DNA of 64,000 bases from Pseudomonas sp. Irchel s3h14 (GCF_900187425.1 NZ_FYDJ01000022.1:1-64000); one strand, 5' to 3'; counted from the first letter of the stretch, positions 36,851 to 45,734 are shown. Numbers and translations are program-made. The notes: generated by a model not told the origin, from the sequence alone.

Positions 36851-37753
36851 TCACTGATCCGCAGACCCCGTAACGGCGAAAATGTTGCAGGGCACTTGAT
36901 ACAGAACATGCTCCGTCGTACTGCCCACCCATTTGCCCAGTCCTTTGCGATGCGCATTTCCCATGACGATCACATCGGCCCGGTGATGCGCTGCAAAGTC
37001 GGCCAGCGCTTTGCCTGGCGGCCCTTCAACGAAGTGTTGTCGCTCAGTGGGCACACCATAGTGGTCAGCCAATGCGATAAATGTCTTTTGCAGTGACTTG
37101 CGCACTTCGCTGTTGAAACCTGGCATCGTCACTGCACCAGCGCCTGCGTCGGATATATGTGTCCGTGATAGATCGTAGGCATGCAGCAGATGCAGTTCCG
37201 CGCTGCATTGCATGGACAAGCCGTTCGCCGCCTGGATGATGCGGTCGTTGATGCCCGTGATCTGAGTCTCAGGTTGTGACGGATCGACTGCCGCCACTAC
37301 CACCCGCGGAAGTGGACACCTGACTTCGCTGACCAGATGCACCGCCACCGGACATTCGCGCAACAGGTGCCAATCCAGAGGCGTAATGAAAACGCGTTTG
37401 AGCGCTGACTCGTGTTGCACGTCCTTGATAACCAGATCCGGCTGCATTTCTGCGACATGCCGAAGTATTTCTTGCAGCGCGGTTCGCGTAACAAGCACTT
37501 CGGTACTCACCATGACCCCGCGCGCGCGTATTAGATCGGTCTCATCCTTCAACCATTTTTCGTTCTCTTGCTGACAGGCCTCACGAAAACGTGCACCCGC
37601 GCTCTTCAAACCCAAGAGGTTGGAGTCTTCGATAAACACCGTGATGTGCAGCGCTGCGCCAGTGGCTTCGGCAATGGCGACAGCTCGCTCCAACGCCGGG
37701 GTATGACGCATGCCTGGACCGGCTATCAGAAAGAGTCGTTGATATTGGCTCAT
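36851..37753 (-). CDS. Tandem universal stress protein
   Basis: This cytoplasmic UspA-family protein of 300 residues has two Usp domains. The first (about 1-145) starts RLFLIAGPGMRHTPALERAVAIA. The second (about 150-295) carries VVVAAVDPS and the nucleotide-binding VIVMGNAHRKGLGKWVGSTTEHVL with the G-x2-G-x9-G-S/T pattern, so ATP binding is likely in the C-terminal half only. GGAGGTG sets the start. It resembles the E. coli UspE arrangement. It stands alone. Confidence 0.88.
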   Translation of the reverse strand: MSQYQRLFLIAGPGMRHTPALERAVAIAEATGAALHITVFIEDSNLLGLKSAGARFREACQQENEKWLKDETDLIRARGVMVSTEVLVTRTALQEILRHVAEMQPDLVIKDVQHESALKRVFITPLDWHLLRECPVAVHLVSEVRCPLPRVVVAAVDPSQPETQITGINDRIIQAANGLSMQCSAELHLLHAYDLSRTHISDAGAGAVTMPGFNSEVRKSLQKTFIALADHYGVPTERQHFVEGPPGKALADFAAHHRADVIVMGNAHRKGLGKWVGSTTEHVLYQVPCNIFAVTGSADQ

Positions 37754-37930
37754 GTAACACCTCCAAACGTTCCGGGATATCTAGCTCCCCCAGCGCTCTC
37801 GCCTGTCACACCACCGACGATTTACTATCGCCTCAACTATCTGGATCGACACTATCAATATACGCCTGGATTCCCGAGTTTGAAGCCATAGGCTTTGAGG
37901 ATGGCGAAGACCTCGCTCATGCGAACGTCC

Positions 37931-38551
37931 CTACTTCGCCGACCCACCACGCGGCTTGTAAAAAAGAAACATCGAGGTCTCGGTGGTCTTGATGTATTTC
38001 CTGGCCCAAGCGGGTTTTACATTCCGGTCGTGGAAATACATCGCGCCGTGGGTTCGGTCGTTCAGTTGCTTGTTGAGCGCCTTGCGCGCAATTTCCTTTG
38101 CAATCGCGTATTGGGTTTCTTCCTGGACCTGATCCGAGCGTCCGTCACACCACCACGAAAACTGGCAATTTTTGGTTTCAGAGCCCTGCTTGACCACGGC
38201 GCATACCGTGTCCGGAAAGCCCTCATGGCCCAGGCGGTTCATAACGACGCTGGCGACGGCTTCCATGTCGGCGGACGATTTGCCTTTGGCTTCCCAATAG
38301 ATGGAGCGGGCCATACAGGTGATTGCATCGTCCAGCGGTGACGCTCCGGCGGGATCGACTGCCTGAACTTCGGAGGTGGTGATGGCTTCGGACTTGGGCA
38401 CCGGTACATCGGCGCCCTTCTCCGCAGCTTTATGCTCAAGGACCTCGGCCTTGTCCTCAGCTACTTCCTTTTTTTGTTCCTGCTCAGACGCGATGGCGTG
38501 GCCGGCGAGAAGGGTTATTGCCAAGCAGGTGGCTATCCAGACAACTCGCAT
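37931..38551 (-). CDS. SleB-type cell wall hydrolase
   Basis: This is an exported protein of 206 residues. A signal peptide (MRVVWIATCLAITLLAGHAIA) is followed by a charged linker (about 22-75) and a Hydrolase_2/SleB domain (about 85-200) with ARSIYWEAKGKSSADMEAVASVV, a catalytic Glu in the WEA motif, and CQFSWWCDGR. The family cleaves peptidoglycan glycan strands, as in spore cortex lytic enzymes and related proteobacterial proteins. AGAAGGG precedes the ATG at 38551; the longer start would spoil the signal peptide. Confidence 0.88.
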   Translation of the reverse strand: MRVVWIATCLAITLLAGHAIASEQEQKKEVAEDKAEVLEHKAAEKGADVPVPKSEAITTSEVQAVDPAGASPLDDAITCMARSIYWEAKGKSSADMEAVASVVMNRLGHEGFPDTVCAVVKQGSETKNCQFSWWCDGRSDQVQEETQYAIAKEIARKALNKQLNDRTHGAMYFHDRNVKPAWARKYIKTTETSMFLFYKPRGGSAK

Positions 38552-38726
38552 GATCGACCCTTCTGACGGAACCGCAAGCACGCCACACTGGCGACTTTGC
38601 TTGATTGTAGTTGCCAGAATTCATTCCAACTGACGGACAAAAAAACTGTCTTGGGGCGTGAAAAGTCATTGCGCTCGCGGGGGTGAAATCGCGCATCATG
38701 GGCGCAGTCAGCTCAAGGGGATTTCC

Positions 38727-39578
38727 ATGCGCTTCAAATCATCTGCTATGCGTCTTGCCACGGTGTCACTGGGGATGTTGTTCGCCATGAATGCGTTGGC
38801 GGCCGACGAGAAACAACTGATTGATTCGATCAACCTCTACCGCAGTCAGGTGCAGCGCTGCGCGGGTCAGGTATCGCAGGAACTGCCACCGCTGGCCGGC
38901 GACCCGCGGCTGGCGCTGAACGCCAACAGCGTCGGCAATCTGCAGCAGGCAATGGCCAGCGCGGGTTATCCGATGAAGAATGTGCAGGCGATCAGCCTGT
39001 CCGGGCCGCGCGATGCGCCGTCGGCGATGAAAGCCATTCAGGAAAGCTTTTGCCAGATCGTGCTGGACCCGCAATTCGTCGATGTCGGCGTCAGCCACCA
39101 GGACCGCGAGTGGCGCATCGTGCTGGCGCGTCCACTGTTGAGCGGTCGCCTGGGCGACTGGCAGGCGGAAGGCCAGAAGCTGCTGGCCGAGCTCAACATC
39201 GTACGCAGCCAGCCGCGCCAGTGCGGCACGCAATCCTTTGCCGCCACCACGCCACTGGCCTGGAACGCCCCGCTGGCGACGGCGGCCGAAGAGCACGCCC
39301 GGTCAATGGCCAACAACAATTACTTCGATCACAAGGACCGCGATGGCCGCATGCCGGGTGACCGGGCTGAATTGGCCGGTTACAGCGGCGGGCAGGTCGG
39401 CGAGAACATCGCTGCCGGCCAAGACACCGTGCGCAAGGTGGTCGAAGGCTGGGTGTCCAGCGCCGGTCACTGCGCGAACCTGATGAACCCACAGTACCGG
39501 GAGTTGGGCGCGGCCTATGCGGTTGATCCGAAAAGTGATCCTGGGATTTACTGGACGGCGATGTTCGGGGCGCAGTAA
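38727..39578 (+). CDS. CAP/SCP-domain exported protein
   Basis: The protein has 283 residues: a signal peptide (about 1-25, ending ALA), an N-terminal region of unknown fold with two cysteines, and a C-terminal CAP domain at about 155-283 (LLAELNIVRSQPRQCG, EEHARSMANNNYFDHKDRDG, VGENIAAGQDTV and GHCANLMNPQYRELGAAYA). The His and Glu of the CAP cavity are present. Bacterial CAP proteins are secreted with unclear roles. AAGGGG upstream sets the start; a second ATG lies seven codons on. A terminator follows. Confidence 0.88.
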   Translation: MRFKSSAMRLATVSLGMLFAMNALAADEKQLIDSINLYRSQVQRCAGQVSQELPPLAGDPRLALNANSVGNLQQAMASAGYPMKNVQAISLSGPRDAPSAMKAIQESFCQIVLDPQFVDVGVSHQDREWRIVLARPLLSGRLGDWQAEGQKLLAELNIVRSQPRQCGTQSFAATTPLAWNAPLATAAEEHARSMANNNYFDHKDRDGRMPGDRAELAGYSGGQVGENIAAGQDTVRKVVEGWVSSAGHCANLMNPQYRELGAAYAVDPKSDPGIYWTAMFGAQ

Positions 39579-39597
39579 GTTCGGGACGCCCGATAGA

Positions 39598-39640
39598 AAA
39601 AACCCGGAGCCCTGTCATGGGGCTCCGGGTTTCTTTTTGC
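39598..39640. terminator. Intrinsic terminator after the CAP gene
   Basis: AAACCCGGAGCCC and GGGGCTCCGGGTTT pair over a short loop, preceded by an A run and followed by a T-rich stretch. It can serve both the CAP gene and the minus-strand DUF2474 gene that ends at 39649. Confidence 0.9.
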
Positions 39641-39648
39641 AGCGATCG

Positions 39649-39804
39649 TCAGTGGGTACTCATCCCGGCCGCATGCATCAACAATCGCAATGCCCCCGCC
39701 ACGACACCCAACGCCAGCACACTGCCCAGCCAGATCAACACAAGCCACCCGAGGCGCCGGTGCCAGCGCGCGGGTTCAGGCTGACGCGATTTAATGGTAG
39801 CCAT
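39649..39804 (-). CDS. DUF2474 small membrane protein of a bd-type oxidase
   Basis: This 51-residue protein begins MATIKSRQPEPARWHRRLGW, has one transmembrane helix (about 19-43, LVLIWLGSVLALGVVAGALRLL) and ends MSTH. This is the DUF2474 family, whose genes normally follow cydB or cioB of cytochrome bd/cyanide-insensitive oxidases and whose products assist the oxidase. The start codon overlaps the end of a cydB reading frame, so it lies in its original operon position. The rest of the operon is missing, so it is probably silent. Confidence 0.8.
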   Translation of the reverse strand: MATIKSRQPEPARWHRRLGWLVLIWLGSVLALGVVAGALRLLMHAAGMSTH

Positions 39805-39898
39805 CACCGATCCTCACTTTGCCGCGGAACACGTAGTAGCTCCAGCAGGTGTACATCAGGATGATCGGGAGAATGAACAAGGCCCCGATCAAGAGGAC
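39791..39898 (-). pseudogene. cydB: 3' stub of a bd-type oxidase subunit II gene (cydB/cioB)
   Basis: Read on the minus strand, 39898 to 39791 gives the last 35 residues of CydB: a hydrophobic helix (LIGALFILPIILMYTCWSYY), then the subunit-II terminus YVFRGKV and GDGYH before a TAA stop. Homology stops at about 39898, next to the ribosome-binding region of moaD on the opposite strand. The rest of cydB and all of cydA are absent from the window. The stub is the surviving end of a deleted or displaced oxidase operon. Confidence 0.78.
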
Positions 39899-39903
39899 GC
39901 ACA

Positions 39904-40155
39904 ATGATTCTGATCAGTTTCTTCGCGCGCTATCGCGAGCAGCTGAACCTTGGCGGTGAAAAGCTGCCATTGACCGCCACCCTCAAAAGCATCGACGACG
40001 TCCGCCAACTGCTGATCGCGCGCGGCGGTGTCTGGGCAGAGGTGCTGGGTGAAAGCAACCTGATGTGCGCCCTGAATCAGGAGCTGTGCCACCCGGATCA
40101 GGCGATCGAGGACTTTGACGAGATCGCCTTTTTTCCGCCGGTAACCGGGGGCTGA
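39904..40155 (+). CDS. moaD: Molybdopterin synthase sulfur-carrier subunit (MoaD)
   Basis: This is a complete 83-residue ubiquitin-fold sulfur carrier beginning ILISFFARYREQLNL and ending PPVTGG; the C-terminal Gly-Gly is the site of thiocarboxylation. With MoaE it inserts the dithiolene sulfurs into molybdopterin. GAGGA lies before the ATG. In most pseudomonads moaD sits between moaC and moaE, but here neither is adjacent and the gene is bordered by the cydB stub and an opposing DeoR gene. A second moaD in the genome is likely. Whether this copy is transcribed is unclear. Confidence 0.86.
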   Translation: MILISFFARYREQLNLGGEKLPLTATLKSIDDVRQLLIARGGVWAEVLGESNLMCALNQELCHPDQAIEDFDEIAFFPPVTGG

Positions 40156-40165
40156 AGCATGATGG

Positions 40166-40954
40166 TCACGCCTCCACCTGCACCACCTCGATCCCCAGTT
40201 TTTGATAGTCCTCGACATTGCCCGACGCCACATGACGCTCGGTGATCAGGGTATGAATGCGCTGACACGGCGCAACAACGAACGGCTCCACCGCCCCCAG
40301 TTTGTCGGCGGTGGTTACGGCAACGACATGGGAGGCGCTGGCGAGCATCGCCTGTTTGACCGGCACCTCGTCGAAATGCAGGGAGCTGATACCGACTTCC
40401 GGGTGAATCGCGCAGACGCCGGTGAACAGCAGATCAGCCTTGATGCCCTCGATCAGCCGCAAGGTTTCATGTCCGCTGGCTGACATGGTCGCGGGGTTGA
40501 GTTGTCCGCCGGCCAGAATCACCGTGATGCCTTTGTATTCGGCCAAGGTGATCGCGATCATCGGCGAGGCGGTGACGGCCGTAATGGCAATGTCCAAAGG
40601 TAGAGAACGGGCGATTTGCAGCGTCGTGCTCCCCGAATCGAAAATCACAATCTGGCCGTTGTGCACCTGGCGTGCGGCGAGTTGTGCCAGGTGTGTTTTC
40701 ACCTCATCGGTTTCGCTGACGCGGGTGAAATAATCCTTGCCGGTGTCCTTGGGCCGCGGCAGCGCCCCGCCATGCACCCGCTGCACCAGCCCGGCGGTCG
40801 CCAGCTCCGCCAAGTCACGGCGAATAGTATCTTCGGACACCACGAAATGCTGGCTAAGCTCACTGGCCATGACCTTGCCGTCACGTTCGAGAATCAACAG
40901 GATTTTTTGCCGGCGCAGATGAGGGAGTTCGGCGGCGGAGTGTGAATCGTGCAT
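40166..40954 (-). CDS. DeoR/GlpR-family transcriptional regulator
   Basis: This is a 262-residue DeoR-type repressor. The N-terminal helix-turn-helix is at about 15-70 (VVSEDTIRRDLAELATAGLVQRVHGGAL). The C-terminal phosphosugar-sensing domain contains IVIFDSGSTTLQIA and ADLLFTGVCAIHPEVG. Such regulators usually control a neighbouring sugar or polyol operon, but no target is visible here. The gap upstream is over 500 bases. The 3' end is eleven bases from the moaD stop on the opposite strand. Confidence 0.9.
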   Translation of the reverse strand: MHDSHSAAELPHLRRQKILLILERDGKVMASELSQHFVVSEDTIRRDLAELATAGLVQRVHGGALPRPKDTGKDYFTRVSETDEVKTHLAQLAARQVHNGQIVIFDSGSTTLQIARSLPLDIAITAVTASPMIAITLAEYKGITVILAGGQLNPATMSASGHETLRLIEGIKADLLFTGVCAIHPEVGISSLHFDEVPVKQAMLASASHVVAVTTADKLGAVEPFVVAPCQRIHTLITERHVASGNVEDYQKLGIEVVQVEA

Positions 40955-41132
40955 GTTTTTGCCCGCTTTTGCGTGTAATTGCGTGTTTGTGCGAGACTAG
41001 CCAAAGCGCGGGATAAACACAAACCACCCGGACATCAATTCATTCGATGATTCAAATCATGAAGTCGAATTTTTTATTTGTTTGTGACCTATTCAAGATG
41101 GCGCCATCACACATGTTTTGGATGAAAACTTC

Positions 41133-41201
41133 ATGAATCTAAATTTTGCCTTTGCGTGCTTGATCGTGGTCTCGTTCGCGATTGCGTTGGGTCACGCCTG
41201 A
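41133..41201 (+). CDS. Possible 22-residue hydrophobic peptide
   Basis: A short frame encodes MNLNFAFACLIVVSFAIALGHA, which is long enough for one membrane-spanning segment. A weak GGA lies upstream. It stands in the 576-base space between the DeoR gene and the ornithine decarboxylase. It could be a small membrane protein or the decayed start of a transporter gene. Support is limited to its composition. Confidence 0.22.
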   Translation: MNLNFAFACLIVVSFAIALGHA

Positions 41202-41450
41202 TCAGCAGAAACCAAGGGCCATTCGCTCCCTTCTCCATCCAGAGTCAACTCATGGCCCGCCATGAGCGGTCTATCGCTGCGTTGATGGCGAAAACGCGGC
41301 GAGTTGCGCGGTCTTTCATGAAGGCGCCAACGAAGGGGTTGCCGAAACAGAGGTGGTCGAGCGCCTGTCGGTAATCCTTGGGAAAAGCCGGTAGAAAAGC
41401 CGTAACCCTTCCCAACATGGTCTATAACCAGTGTCGACATGATTTGGATC

Positions 41451-41471
41451 AGGGAGCCTTGAAGGCTCCCT
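41451..41471. promoter_or_regulatory. Perfect palindrome upstream of ornithine decarboxylase
   Basis: AGGGAGCCTT and AAGGCTCCCT flank a single G and form a 21-base palindrome 60 bases before the decarboxylase start. It has no T run after it. It could be an operator or a leader hairpin. Confidence 0.5.
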
Positions 41472-41530
41472 CGCTAAATTGATCTCTTGAAAAAAGCCGA
41501 CAAGTGACTGTCCGCTAGGAGATTCCTCGC

Positions 41531-43714
41531 ATGAAAACCCTGAAAATTGCCGCCAGTGATTCCGCGTTCGATTGTTTCCAGACCTCCCGGGAAGTGATTC
41601 CGCTCAATCAAACCGACTACACCGATGTCGCGGTTGCGGTGTTCTCTGTGGAGGATGTGATGGGGGGCGCTTTGGATGTCCTGCAACGTACCGGTTTCGA
41701 TATCCCCATTTTTCTCGTCGCCTCCCCCGGTTCCGGCAACCGCGCCCGGGACGTCTACAAGCACCTGCAAGATGTTCTGCTTCAGGTGAATGGCATTTTT
41801 GACCCCTCGCGCAACAACGCCGAATACCATGGCAACCAATTGGAGACCGCGGCAAAAGCCTATGAAGAAAGTCTCCTGCCGCCGTTCTTCGACGCGCTCA
41901 AGCACTACACCGAATCAGCCAACGCGACGTTCGCCTGCCCGGGTCACCAGGGCGGCCAGTTTTTCCGCAAACACCCGGCTGGCCGGCAGTTCTTCGACTT
42001 CTTCGGCGAGACCCTGTTTCGCGCCGACATGTGCAACGCCGACGTCAAACTTGGCGATTTGCTGATCCACGAAGGCCCGGCACTTCTGGCGCAAAAGCAC
42101 GCGGCGCAGGTGTTCAACGCCGACAAGACCTACTTCGTACTCAATGGCACATCGGCCTCCAACAAGGTGGTCACCAACGCGTTGCTCACGCCTGGCGACC
42201 TGGTGCTGTTTGACCGCAACAACCACAAATCCAATCACCAAGGTGCGTTGATCCAGGCGGGGGCGACCCCGGTTTACCTGGAAACCGCGCGCAACCCCTA
42301 TGGTTTCATCGGCGGGATTGACGCCCATTGTTTCGAAGAAGATTACCTGCGCGCACTCATCAGTGAAGTTGCGCCGGACAAGGCCGAGCTGCCACGGCCG
42401 TTTCGCCTGGCGATCATTCAGCTGGGCACCTATGACGGCACCATCTACAACGCCAGACAAGTCGTCGATCGCATCGGCAAACTGTGCGACTACATCCTGT
42501 TTGACTCGGCGTGGGTGGGCTACGAACAGTTCATCCCTATGATGAAGGATTGCTCGCCGCTGCTGCTGGATCTGCACGAGAACGACCCCGGGATCTTTGT
42601 CACCCAATCGGTGCACAAACAGCAGGCGGGGTTTTCCCAGGCGTCGCAAATCCACAAGAAAGATCGCCATATCAAGGGCCAGGCCCGTTATTGCAACCAT
42701 GCGCAGCTGAACAACGCCTTCATGGCCCAAGCGTCTACCAGCCCGTTTTACCCGCTGTTCGCCTCACTGGATGTGAACGCGCGCATCCATTCCGGCCGCA
42801 GTGGCCTGCGCCTGTGGGAAGACTGTGTGAAGTTCGGCATCGACGCGCGCAAGTTGATTCTGGAAGCGTGCACCCTGGTTCGCCCCTTCGTGCCGGACAC
42901 CATTGACGGTCGCCCCTGGCAGGACCATCCGACTGAGGACATCGCCAACGACATCCGGTTTTTCGAATTCCATCCGAAGGATCGCTGGCATGCCTTCGGT
43001 GGTTACGCCGACAAGCAATACTTCATCGACCCCTGCAAGTTACTGTTCACAACACCCGGTATCGACCCGATCGATGGCAGTTACACCGACTTCGGCATCC
43101 ATGCCGGCATCCTCGCCAACTTCCTGCGCGAGAATGGCATCGTTCCGGAAAAGTGCGACCTGAACTCGATTCTGTTCCTGCTCACCCCTGCCGAAGACTG
43201 GGCGAAGATGACTCATCTCGCCTCGCAGATCGCGCGCTTTGAACGCTTCATCAGTGATGACGCGCCAATGAGCCGGGTGTTGCCGGCCATCTATGCAAAG
43301 CATCAGGAGCGCTATCGCAACTACACCATTCGCCAACTCTGCCAGGAGATGCACGACCTCTACCGCACCCACAACGTCCAGCAATTGCAGAAGGCAATGT
43401 TCCGCAAGGAACACTTCCCGAAAAAGGCGATGAACCCGCAAGCAGCACAGTTCGAATTCATCCGTGGCAACGTCGAACTGGTGGCGCTGGCGGACGCTGA
43501 AGGTCGCATCGCTGCCGAAGGTGCTCTTCCCTATCCACCCGGCGTGCTCTGCGTGGTGCCCGGGGAAATATGGGGCGGTGCGGTGCTTAAATACTTCCTG
43601 GCGCTGGAGGAAGGTATCAACTCACTGCCCGGCTTCACGCCGGAACTACAGGGCGTGTACTTGAAACAGGAGGGTGATCGCATTCGAGCCTATGGGTACG
43701 TGATCAAGACGTGA
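41531..43714 (+). CDS. Ornithine decarboxylase (bacterial Orn/Lys/Arg family)
   Basis: This PLP enzyme of 727 residues decarboxylates ornithine to putrescine, judged by its similarity to SpeC/SpeF. The N-terminal wing domain (about 1-110) precedes the PLP-binding core, where Lys363 in QSVHKQQAGFSQASQIHKK forms the Schiff base. NGTSASNKVV and FDRNNHKSNHQG are further family blocks. AGGAG nine bases before the ATG sets the start. No potE-like exchanger is adjacent, so a biosynthetic role is more likely than acid resistance. The palindrome upstream may regulate it. Confidence 0.88.
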   Translation: MKTLKIAASDSAFDCFQTSREVIPLNQTDYTDVAVAVFSVEDVMGGALDVLQRTGFDIPIFLVASPGSGNRARDVYKHLQDVLLQVNGIFDPSRNNAEYHGNQLETAAKAYEESLLPPFFDALKHYTESANATFACPGHQGGQFFRKHPAGRQFFDFFGETLFRADMCNADVKLGDLLIHEGPALLAQKHAAQVFNADKTYFVLNGTSASNKVVTNALLTPGDLVLFDRNNHKSNHQGALIQAGATPVYLETARNPYGFIGGIDAHCFEEDYLRALISEVAPDKAELPRPFRLAIIQLGTYDGTIYNARQVVDRIGKLCDYILFDSAWVGYEQFIPMMKDCSPLLLDLHENDPGIFVTQSVHKQQAGFSQASQIHKKDRHIKGQARYCNHAQLNNAFMAQASTSPFYPLFASLDVNARIHSGRSGLRLWEDCVKFGIDARKLILEACTLVRPFVPDTIDGRPWQDHPTEDIANDIRFFEFHPKDRWHAFGGYADKQYFIDPCKLLFTTPGIDPIDGSYTDFGIHAGILANFLRENGIVPEKCDLNSILFLLTPAEDWAKMTHLASQIARFERFISDDAPMSRVLPAIYAKHQERYRNYTIRQLCQEMHDLYRTHNVQQLQKAMFRKEHFPKKAMNPQAAQFEFIRGNVELVALADAEGRIAAEGALPYPPGVLCVVPGEIWGGAVLKYFLALEEGINSLPGFTPELQGVYLKQEGDRIRAYGYVIKT

Positions 43715-43941
43715 GTCTTCACACCTCCAGCGGTGTGTCAGCCCGGGGTCGAGCGTGATGGCGAGTGGATATCTGCGCGAAGCCGATTATGCTTCATGAA
43801 ACCTTGCAGCGATGCGAGGCCGTCAGCCTGTGTGCATGCTTCGCGCAATCCGTAATCCGACGACATCAGTCCCAGGGCCTGGGTACGGCAAAAAAAGTAA
43901 CGAGGTACTCCGGCCTATAACAAGAACGACGGAGAAGACTC

Positions 43942-45618
43942 ATGGCCACAATCGACAACACTTCCGCGGGCAGCGTGCCCCACCACGGGCTCACCAAGGA
44001 GGAGCGCAAGGTCATTTTCGCCTCGTCCCTGGGCACCGTGTTCGAGTGGTACGACTTCTATCTTTACGGCTCTCTCGCCGCAATTATTGCGAAGCACTTC
44101 TTCGCCGGCGTAAATGAAACAACGTCCTTCATCTTCGCGCTGCTCGCGTTCGCCGCGGGCTTCGCGGTACGCCCCTTCGGCGCCATCGTGTTCGGCCGAC
44201 TGGGCGACATGATCGGACGCAAACACACCTTTCTCATCACCATTGTGATCATGGGTATCTCCACCGCCGTGGTGGGCTTTTTACCCGGCTACGCGACCAT
44301 CGGCGTGGCGGCACCGATCATCCTGATCAGCCTGCGCCTGCTGCAAGGCCTGGCCCTGGGCGGTGAGTACGGCGGCGCGGCGACCTACGTCGCCGAGCAT
44401 GCACCGAAAGGCAAGCGCGGCTACTTCACTTCGTGGATTCAAACCACTGCAACCCTTGGGCTGTTCCTCTCGCTGCTGGTGATCCTCGCCTGCCGCACGA
44501 TCCTCGGCACCGAAGCCTTCGAGGCCTGGGGCTGGCGGATTCCGTTCCTGCTGTCGATCCTGCTGCTGATCATCTCGGTGTACATCCGCCTGCAACTCAG
44601 CGAGTCGCCGGTGTTCCTGAAAATGAAGGCTGAAGGCAAGTCCTCCAAGGCACCGCTGACCGAATCCTTCGCCCGCTGGGACAACCTAAAAATCGTGATC
44701 ATGGCCCTGCTCGGCGGCACTGCCGGCCAGGCCGTCGTCTGGTACACCGGGCAGTTCTACGCGCTGTTCTTCCTGCTGCAGACGCTGAAGATCGAAGCGC
44801 AGACCGCCAACTTGCTGATTGCCGGCTCTCTGCTGATCGGCACGCCGTTCTTCGTCATATTCGGCAGCCTGTCCGACCGCATCGGCCGCAAGGGGATCAT
44901 CATGGCCGGCTGCATCCTGGCGGCAGTGACCTACTTCCCGATCTTCAATGCGTTGACCCAATACGGTAACCCCGACGTGTTCGTCGCGCAGGAGAAGAAC
45001 CCGGTCACGGTGGTCGCCGATCCCGACCAGTGCTCGTTCCAGTTCGACCCTGTGGGCAAGGCCAAATTCACCAGCTCCTGCGACCTGGCCAAGACAGTGT
45101 TGGCAAAGCGGGCCATACCCTATGAAAACGTGAAGGCCGAACCGGGCACCGTCGCGCAGGTCCGCATCGGCGACAAGGTGATCCAGAGCTTCGAGGGCAC
45201 CGGCATGCCGGGCGCCGACTTCAAGGTCAAAAACGACGCCTTCGCTGCCACCCTCGGCACTGCGCTCAAGGACGCCGGCTACCCCGAGAAGGCCGACCCG
45301 GCCAAGACCAACTACCCGATGGTGCTGCTGCTCCTGACCATCCTGGTGATCTACGTGACCATGGTCTACGGCCCGATCGCCGCCTGGCTGGTGGAACTGT
45401 TCCCGGCGCGCATCCGCTACACCTCGATGTCACTGCCCTACCACATCGGCAACGGATGGTTCGGCGGCTTTCTGCCCACGGTGGCGTTCGCGATGGTGGC
45501 GGCCACGGGTGATATCTACTACGGACTGTGGTACCCGATTGTCATCGCGGTGATGACGGCCATTCTTGGCACGTTCTTCCTGCCGGAAACCAAGGATCGG
45601 GAAATTCATCACACCTAA
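43942..45618 (+). CDS. MHS-family metabolite:proton symporter with large inserted loop
   Basis: This is a 558-residue inner-membrane transporter of the major facilitator superfamily, MHS branch. Motifs are GTVFEWYDFYLYG, RPFGAIVFGRLGDMIGRKHTF, LQGLALGGEYGGAATYVAEHAP and FPARIRYTSMSLPYHIGNGWFGG. Between about residues 343 and 456 an insertion of about 110 residues (with DPDQCSFQF and SSCDLAKT) separates helices 9 and 10, and probably faces the periplasm. Similar inserts occur in a subset of MHS proteins. GGAGAAG lies upstream. The substrate is unknown. It may be linked to the decarboxylase gene, 227 bases before. Confidence 0.9.
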   Translation: MATIDNTSAGSVPHHGLTKEERKVIFASSLGTVFEWYDFYLYGSLAAIIAKHFFAGVNETTSFIFALLAFAAGFAVRPFGAIVFGRLGDMIGRKHTFLITIVIMGISTAVVGFLPGYATIGVAAPIILISLRLLQGLALGGEYGGAATYVAEHAPKGKRGYFTSWIQTTATLGLFLSLLVILACRTILGTEAFEAWGWRIPFLLSILLLIISVYIRLQLSESPVFLKMKAEGKSSKAPLTESFARWDNLKIVIMALLGGTAGQAVVWYTGQFYALFFLLQTLKIEAQTANLLIAGSLLIGTPFFVIFGSLSDRIGRKGIIMAGCILAAVTYFPIFNALTQYGNPDVFVAQEKNPVTVVADPDQCSFQFDPVGKAKFTSSCDLAKTVLAKRAIPYENVKAEPGTVAQVRIGDKVIQSFEGTGMPGADFKVKNDAFAATLGTALKDAGYPEKADPAKTNYPMVLLLLTILVIYVTMVYGPIAAWLVELFPARIRYTSMSLPYHIGNGWFGGFLPTVAFAMVAATGDIYYGLWYPIVIAVMTAILGTFFLPETKDREIHHT

Positions 45619-45628
45619 GGTTGGTACC

Positions 45629-45653
45629 TGCCCTCTCCTGCCAGGGAGAGGGC
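45629..45653 (+). terminator. Hairpin after the MHS transporter gene
   Basis: TGCCCTCTCC and GGGAGAGGGCA form a GC-rich stem ten bases after the transporter stop. A T run is lacking, so the call as terminator is tentative. Confidence 0.4.
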
Positions 45654-45734
45654 AATCCAGAAACGATCAAACGGTCTACGCTCATCCACATTGTGTCGGG
45701 GTTACTTCCCTGCGCACTGATGGAGGGCACCATC

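Larger units (their letters stand above)
40955..41530. other. Gene-poor region upstream of ornithine decarboxylase
   Basis: Apart from the possible 22-residue peptide and the palindrome at 41451-41471, these 576 bases show no gene. The left part is AT-rich (around 41035-41140) and probably carries the promoter of the DeoR gene. Other short ORFs in it look accidental. Confidence 0.45.

Noticed and set aside
40166..40954. DeoR gene as the regulator of ornithine decarboxylase
   Set aside because: The two genes are divergent but separated by 576 bases, and DeoR-type proteins normally respond to phosphosugars; the link is too weak to claim.
41192..41440. 82-residue minus-strand ORF upstream of ornithine decarboxylase
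   Set aside because: Arg/Pro/His-rich translation without a ribosome-binding site.
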